From NCBI GenBank assembly GCA_947500505.1, contig CANMSL010000013.1, forward strand, positions 62,001 to 126,000: DNA of 64,000 nt, written 5' to 3'. The position numbers were made by a program, and so were the translations under genes. The notes beneath the pieces are model-generated. The model saw only the letters and a list, made by a program, of their open reading frames with translations. It did not search any database and was not told the DNA's origin. This document shows positions 61,712 through 64,000 of the stretch, in pieces. The stretch's first letter is position 1, and every line of letters begins with the position of its first letter. The DNA comes from an uncultured Aquimarina sp. (lineage in GTDB: Bacteria > Bacteroidota > Bacteroidia > Flavobacteriales > Flavobacteriaceae).

Positions 61712-64000
61712 TTCTCCACAGTTTCTGATATCTGACGTAAAGGTTGTAATACCTTTAATGCTTTCTTAATCGTATCTATGTTTTCGAAAGTTACTAATAA
61801 TCTCAATCCATTTCTGGTATTTTTTTCTTTCATTTTACATATGGCAGGATTTTTCTGAATAAATTGTAATACTTTGGTAAACACCGGACTTTGATAAAAG
61901 CTGGATTGTTGATCATTGATGAAATATCCAATCAATTTATTTTGTTTCATAATGATCTTTTCAATACCAACAGATGTGGCAATCCATTTGATACGAACTG
62001 AGTTTAATAGATCTACTGCTTGATCCGGTAATTCTCCAAAACGATCAATTAATCGTTTTTCATAAGACTGTAATGCTTCTTCATCCTTAATAGTATTCAG
62101 TTCTGTATAAAGATTTAACCTTTCTGTGATATTATTGATGTAACTATCAGGAAAAAGAAGCTCAAAATCAGTATCAATCTGAGTATCTTTCAGATATACT
62201 TTTTCTTTAGTACTATCCTCATATAACTCGGCAAATTCATTTTCCTTCAGTTCTTCAATAGCTTCATTAAGTATTTTTTGATAGGTGTCAAAACCAATTT
62301 CATTGATAAAACCACTTTGTTCTCCTCCTAAAAGATCTCCGGCACCACGAATTTCTAAATCTTTCATAGCGATATTAAATCCACTACCCAATTCTGAAAA
62401 CTGTTCTAATGCGGTGATACGCTTTCTGGCATCTTCGGTCATGGCGGAGTAGGGAGGTGTAATAAAATAACAGAAGGCTTTTTTGTTACTTCTACCAACA
62501 CGACCTCTCATCTGATGGAGATCAGATAGTCCAAAATTGTTGGCATTATTAATAAAGATAGTATTGGCGTTAGGCACGTCCAGTCCGCTTTCTACAATCG
62601 TGGTGGAAATTAAAACGTCAAACTCTCCATTCATAAAAGAAAGCATCAGATTTTCTAACTTTTTACCATCCATTTGTCCATGGCCTATGGCTACTTTAGC
62701 ATCCGGAACCAGGCGTTGTACCATTCCAGCAACTTCTTTGATATTTTCTATTCTATTATGGATAAAGAAAACCTGTCCGCCACGCTGTATTTCATAACTT
62801 ATGGCATCACGTATTGTCTCTTCACTAAATCGAATCACATTGGACTCAATAGGATATCGATTAGGTGGAGGAGTAGTAATGGTGGATAAATCCCGAGCAG
62901 CCATTAAACTAAACTGTAATGTCCTCGGAATAGGAGTGGCAGTTAAAGTAAGCGTATCTACATTTTCTTTGATAGTTTTTAGTTTATCCTTTACCGAAAC
63001 TCCGAATTTTTGCTCTTCATCAATCACCAGTAATCCCAGATCCTTAAATTTTACATTTTTATTCACCAATTGATGGGTTCCTATGATAATATCAACTTTA
63101 CCAGCAGCCAAATCTTCCAGAGTTTCTCTTTTTTGTTTTGCCGTTCGGAAACGATTTATGTAGTCCACCGTTACCGGAAAATCTTTGAGTCGTTCTCTAA
63201 ATGTTTTTGCATGTTGAAAAGCAAGAATAGTAGTTGGAACCAATACTGCTACCTGCTTTCCGTTATCCACTGCTTTAAACGCAGCTCTGATAGCAACCTC
63301 AGTCTTACCAAAACCAACATCACCACAAATTAATCGGTCCATGGGTCGTTCACTTTCCATATCTGCTTTTACATCTGCTGTAGCGGTGCTTTGATCAGGG
63401 GTGTCTTCATATATAAAGGAAGCTTCTAATTCGTGCTGCAAGTAACTATCCGGATTGTATTGAAACCCTTTTTGTAATTTTCGTTTTGCATACAATTGAA
63501 TCAGATTAAATGCGATATGCTTTACTCTTGCTTTGGTCTTTTGTTTTAGAGTTTTCCAGGCTTTGGAACCTAGCTTATAGATCTGTGGTGGTTTGCCATC
63601 TTTACCATTAAATTTTGAAATCTTATGAAGCGAATGAATACTTAAGTATAAGACATCTCTTTCTCCATAAATTAATTTAATGGCCTCTTGCTTTTTGCCT
63701 TCGACATCTATTTTTTGTAACCCGCCAAATTTTCCTATTCCGTGATCAATGTGAGTCACATAATCTCCAACCTCGAGATTTGTAAGTTCTTTTAGGGTAA
63801 TAGCTTGCTTTTTAGCGTATCCACTTTTCAGATTGAATTTATGATATCGCTCAAAAATCTGATGATCGGTATAACAGGCTATTTTAAGATCGTGATCAAT
63901 AAACCCTTGGTATGCCGAAAACACAATCGTTTCATATTGTTTTACATCCAGGTCTGCATCATCAAAAATATCATGAAAACGTTTGGCTTGTTGTTCACTT
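61708..64000 (-). CDS. mfd: Transcription-repair coupling factor, C-terminal part (cut by right edge)
   Basis: The frame runs open through the right edge; about 764 C-terminal residues are here. The RNA-polymerase-interacting domain (GDYVTHIDHGIGKFGGL), the RecG-like helicase with Walker A GDVGFGKTEVA, the DEEQ box in VIDEEQKFGV, motifs around TATPIPRTLQF and the QMRGRVGRS motif, and a C-terminal D7 domain are all seen. Mfd removes stalled RNA polymerase and recruits nucleotide-excision repair. The GTG at 63924 is internal; 25 upstream codons remain open to the edge. The alpha/beta hydrolase gene overlaps its stop. Confidence 0.95.
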   Translation of the reverse strand, partial: SEQQAKRFHDIFDDADLDVKQYETIVFSAYQGFIDHDLKIACYTDHQIFERYHKFNLKSGYAKKQAITLKELTNLEVGDYVTHIDHGIGKFGGLQKIDVEGKKQEAIKLIYGERDVLYLSIHSLHKISKFNGKDGKPPQIYKLGSKAWKTLKQKTKARVKHIAFNLIQLYAKRKLQKGFQYNPDSYLQHELEASFIYEDTPDQSTATADVKADMESERPMDRLICGDVGFGKTEVAIRAAFKAVDNGKQVAVLVPTTILAFQHAKTFRERLKDFPVTVDYINRFRTAKQKRETLEDLAAGKVDIIIGTHQLVNKNVKFKDLGLLVIDEEQKFGVSVKDKLKTIKENVDTLTLTATPIPRTLQFSLMAARDLSTITTPPPNRYPIESNVIRFSEETIRDAISYEIQRGGQVFFIHNRIENIKEVAGMVQRLVPDAKVAIGHGQMDGKKLENLMLSFMNGEFDVLISTTIVESGLDVPNANTIFINNANNFGLSDLHQMRGRVGRSNKKAFCYFITPPYSAMTEDARKRITALEQFSELGSGFNIAMKDLEIRGAGDLLGGEQSGFINEIGFDTYQKILNEAIEELKENEFAELYEDSTKEKVYLKDTQIDTDFELLFPDSYINNITERLNLYTELNTIKDEEALQSYEKRLIDRFGELPDQAVDLLNSVRIKWIATSVGIEKIIMKQNKLIGYFINDQQSSFYQSPVFTKVLQFIQKNPAICKMKEKNTRNGLRLLVTFENIDTIKKALKVLQPLRQISETVEK

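Noticed and set aside
1..64000. tRNA, rRNA, CRISPR, integrase and insertion-sequence genes
   Set aside because: No cloverleaf-like, repeat-spacer or transposase-like sequence was recognised in any intergenic region.

Overview
The window looks like chromosomal DNA of a marine-type member of the Bacteroidota, most likely family Flavobacteriaceae (an Aquimarina-like genus is possible, but that is inference). The grounds are an AT-rich sequence, promoters of the TAnnTTTG type instead of sigma-70 boxes, a Bacteroidota-type sdhCAB operon, a Tat-targeted DUF1501 protein with a C-terminal secretion-type tail paired with DUF1800, TPR-transmembrane-AraC one-component regulators, and a fragment of a grasp-with-spasm peptide maturase. 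No tRNA, rRNA, CRISPR array, transposase or phage gene was seen. Both edges cut genes: an acyl-ACP desaturase on the left and mfd on the right.

Layout. 0-4.8 kb: desaturase end, HD hydrolase, a small exported protein, a TPR-AraC regulator and a PA0069-type radical SAM protein. 4.8-5.9 kb: a TIR-domain protein divergent from the radical SAM gene, with two tandem palindromes in the shared promoter region. 6-19.6 kb: a giant alpha-2-macroglobulin lipoprotein and penicillin-binding protein 1C, a classic periplasmic-defence pair, here separated by an acetyltransferase, a DoxX-like membrane protein and a TPR hybrid histidine kinase. 19.6-25.9 kb: outer-membrane-like protein, CYTH phosphatase, NAD(P)-binding protein, then a decayed stretch (frameshifted lipoprotein, orphan C-terminal fragment, exported protein, truncated grasp-with-spasm maturase) and dinB. 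26-29.7 kb: aminotransferase, two small double-glycine-leader peptides with strong terminators, and a second TPR-AraC gene broken at an A9 tract.

30-43.8 kb is mostly housekeeping: sdhCAB, a DUF6624-like lipoprotein, a YeeZ-like dehydrogenase with an M28 peptidase, a CBS protein, a GIDE-domain membrane protein, a zinc-ribbon protein, a histone-deacetylase-like enzyme, an exported protein and metG. metG carries an in-frame insertion that resembles a dispersed GC-rich repeat. 44-50.8 kb holds two tandem DUF1800-DUF1501 pairs. 50.9-53.1 kb: LD-carboxypeptidase, YraN, aldo/keto reductase.

The most unusual part is 53.1-58.3 kb: two consecutive modules, each a seven-TM AraC-type regulator followed by an NHL/SMP-30-like beta-propeller (the first clearly a lipoprotein), ending in a cysteine-rich double-glycine-leader peptide. 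A GTACCCAATCG-like element at a fixed distance from TAnnTTTG boxes recurs in front of these genes, so they may form one regulatory circuit. The terminal peptide shares leader length, SINGG cleavage motif and Cys-x5-Cys-x5-Cys core pattern with a peptide 30 kb away. The right end has a serine hydrolase, an XRE membrane regulator, an alpha/beta hydrolase and mfd. All names come from reading motifs by eye; no database search was run.
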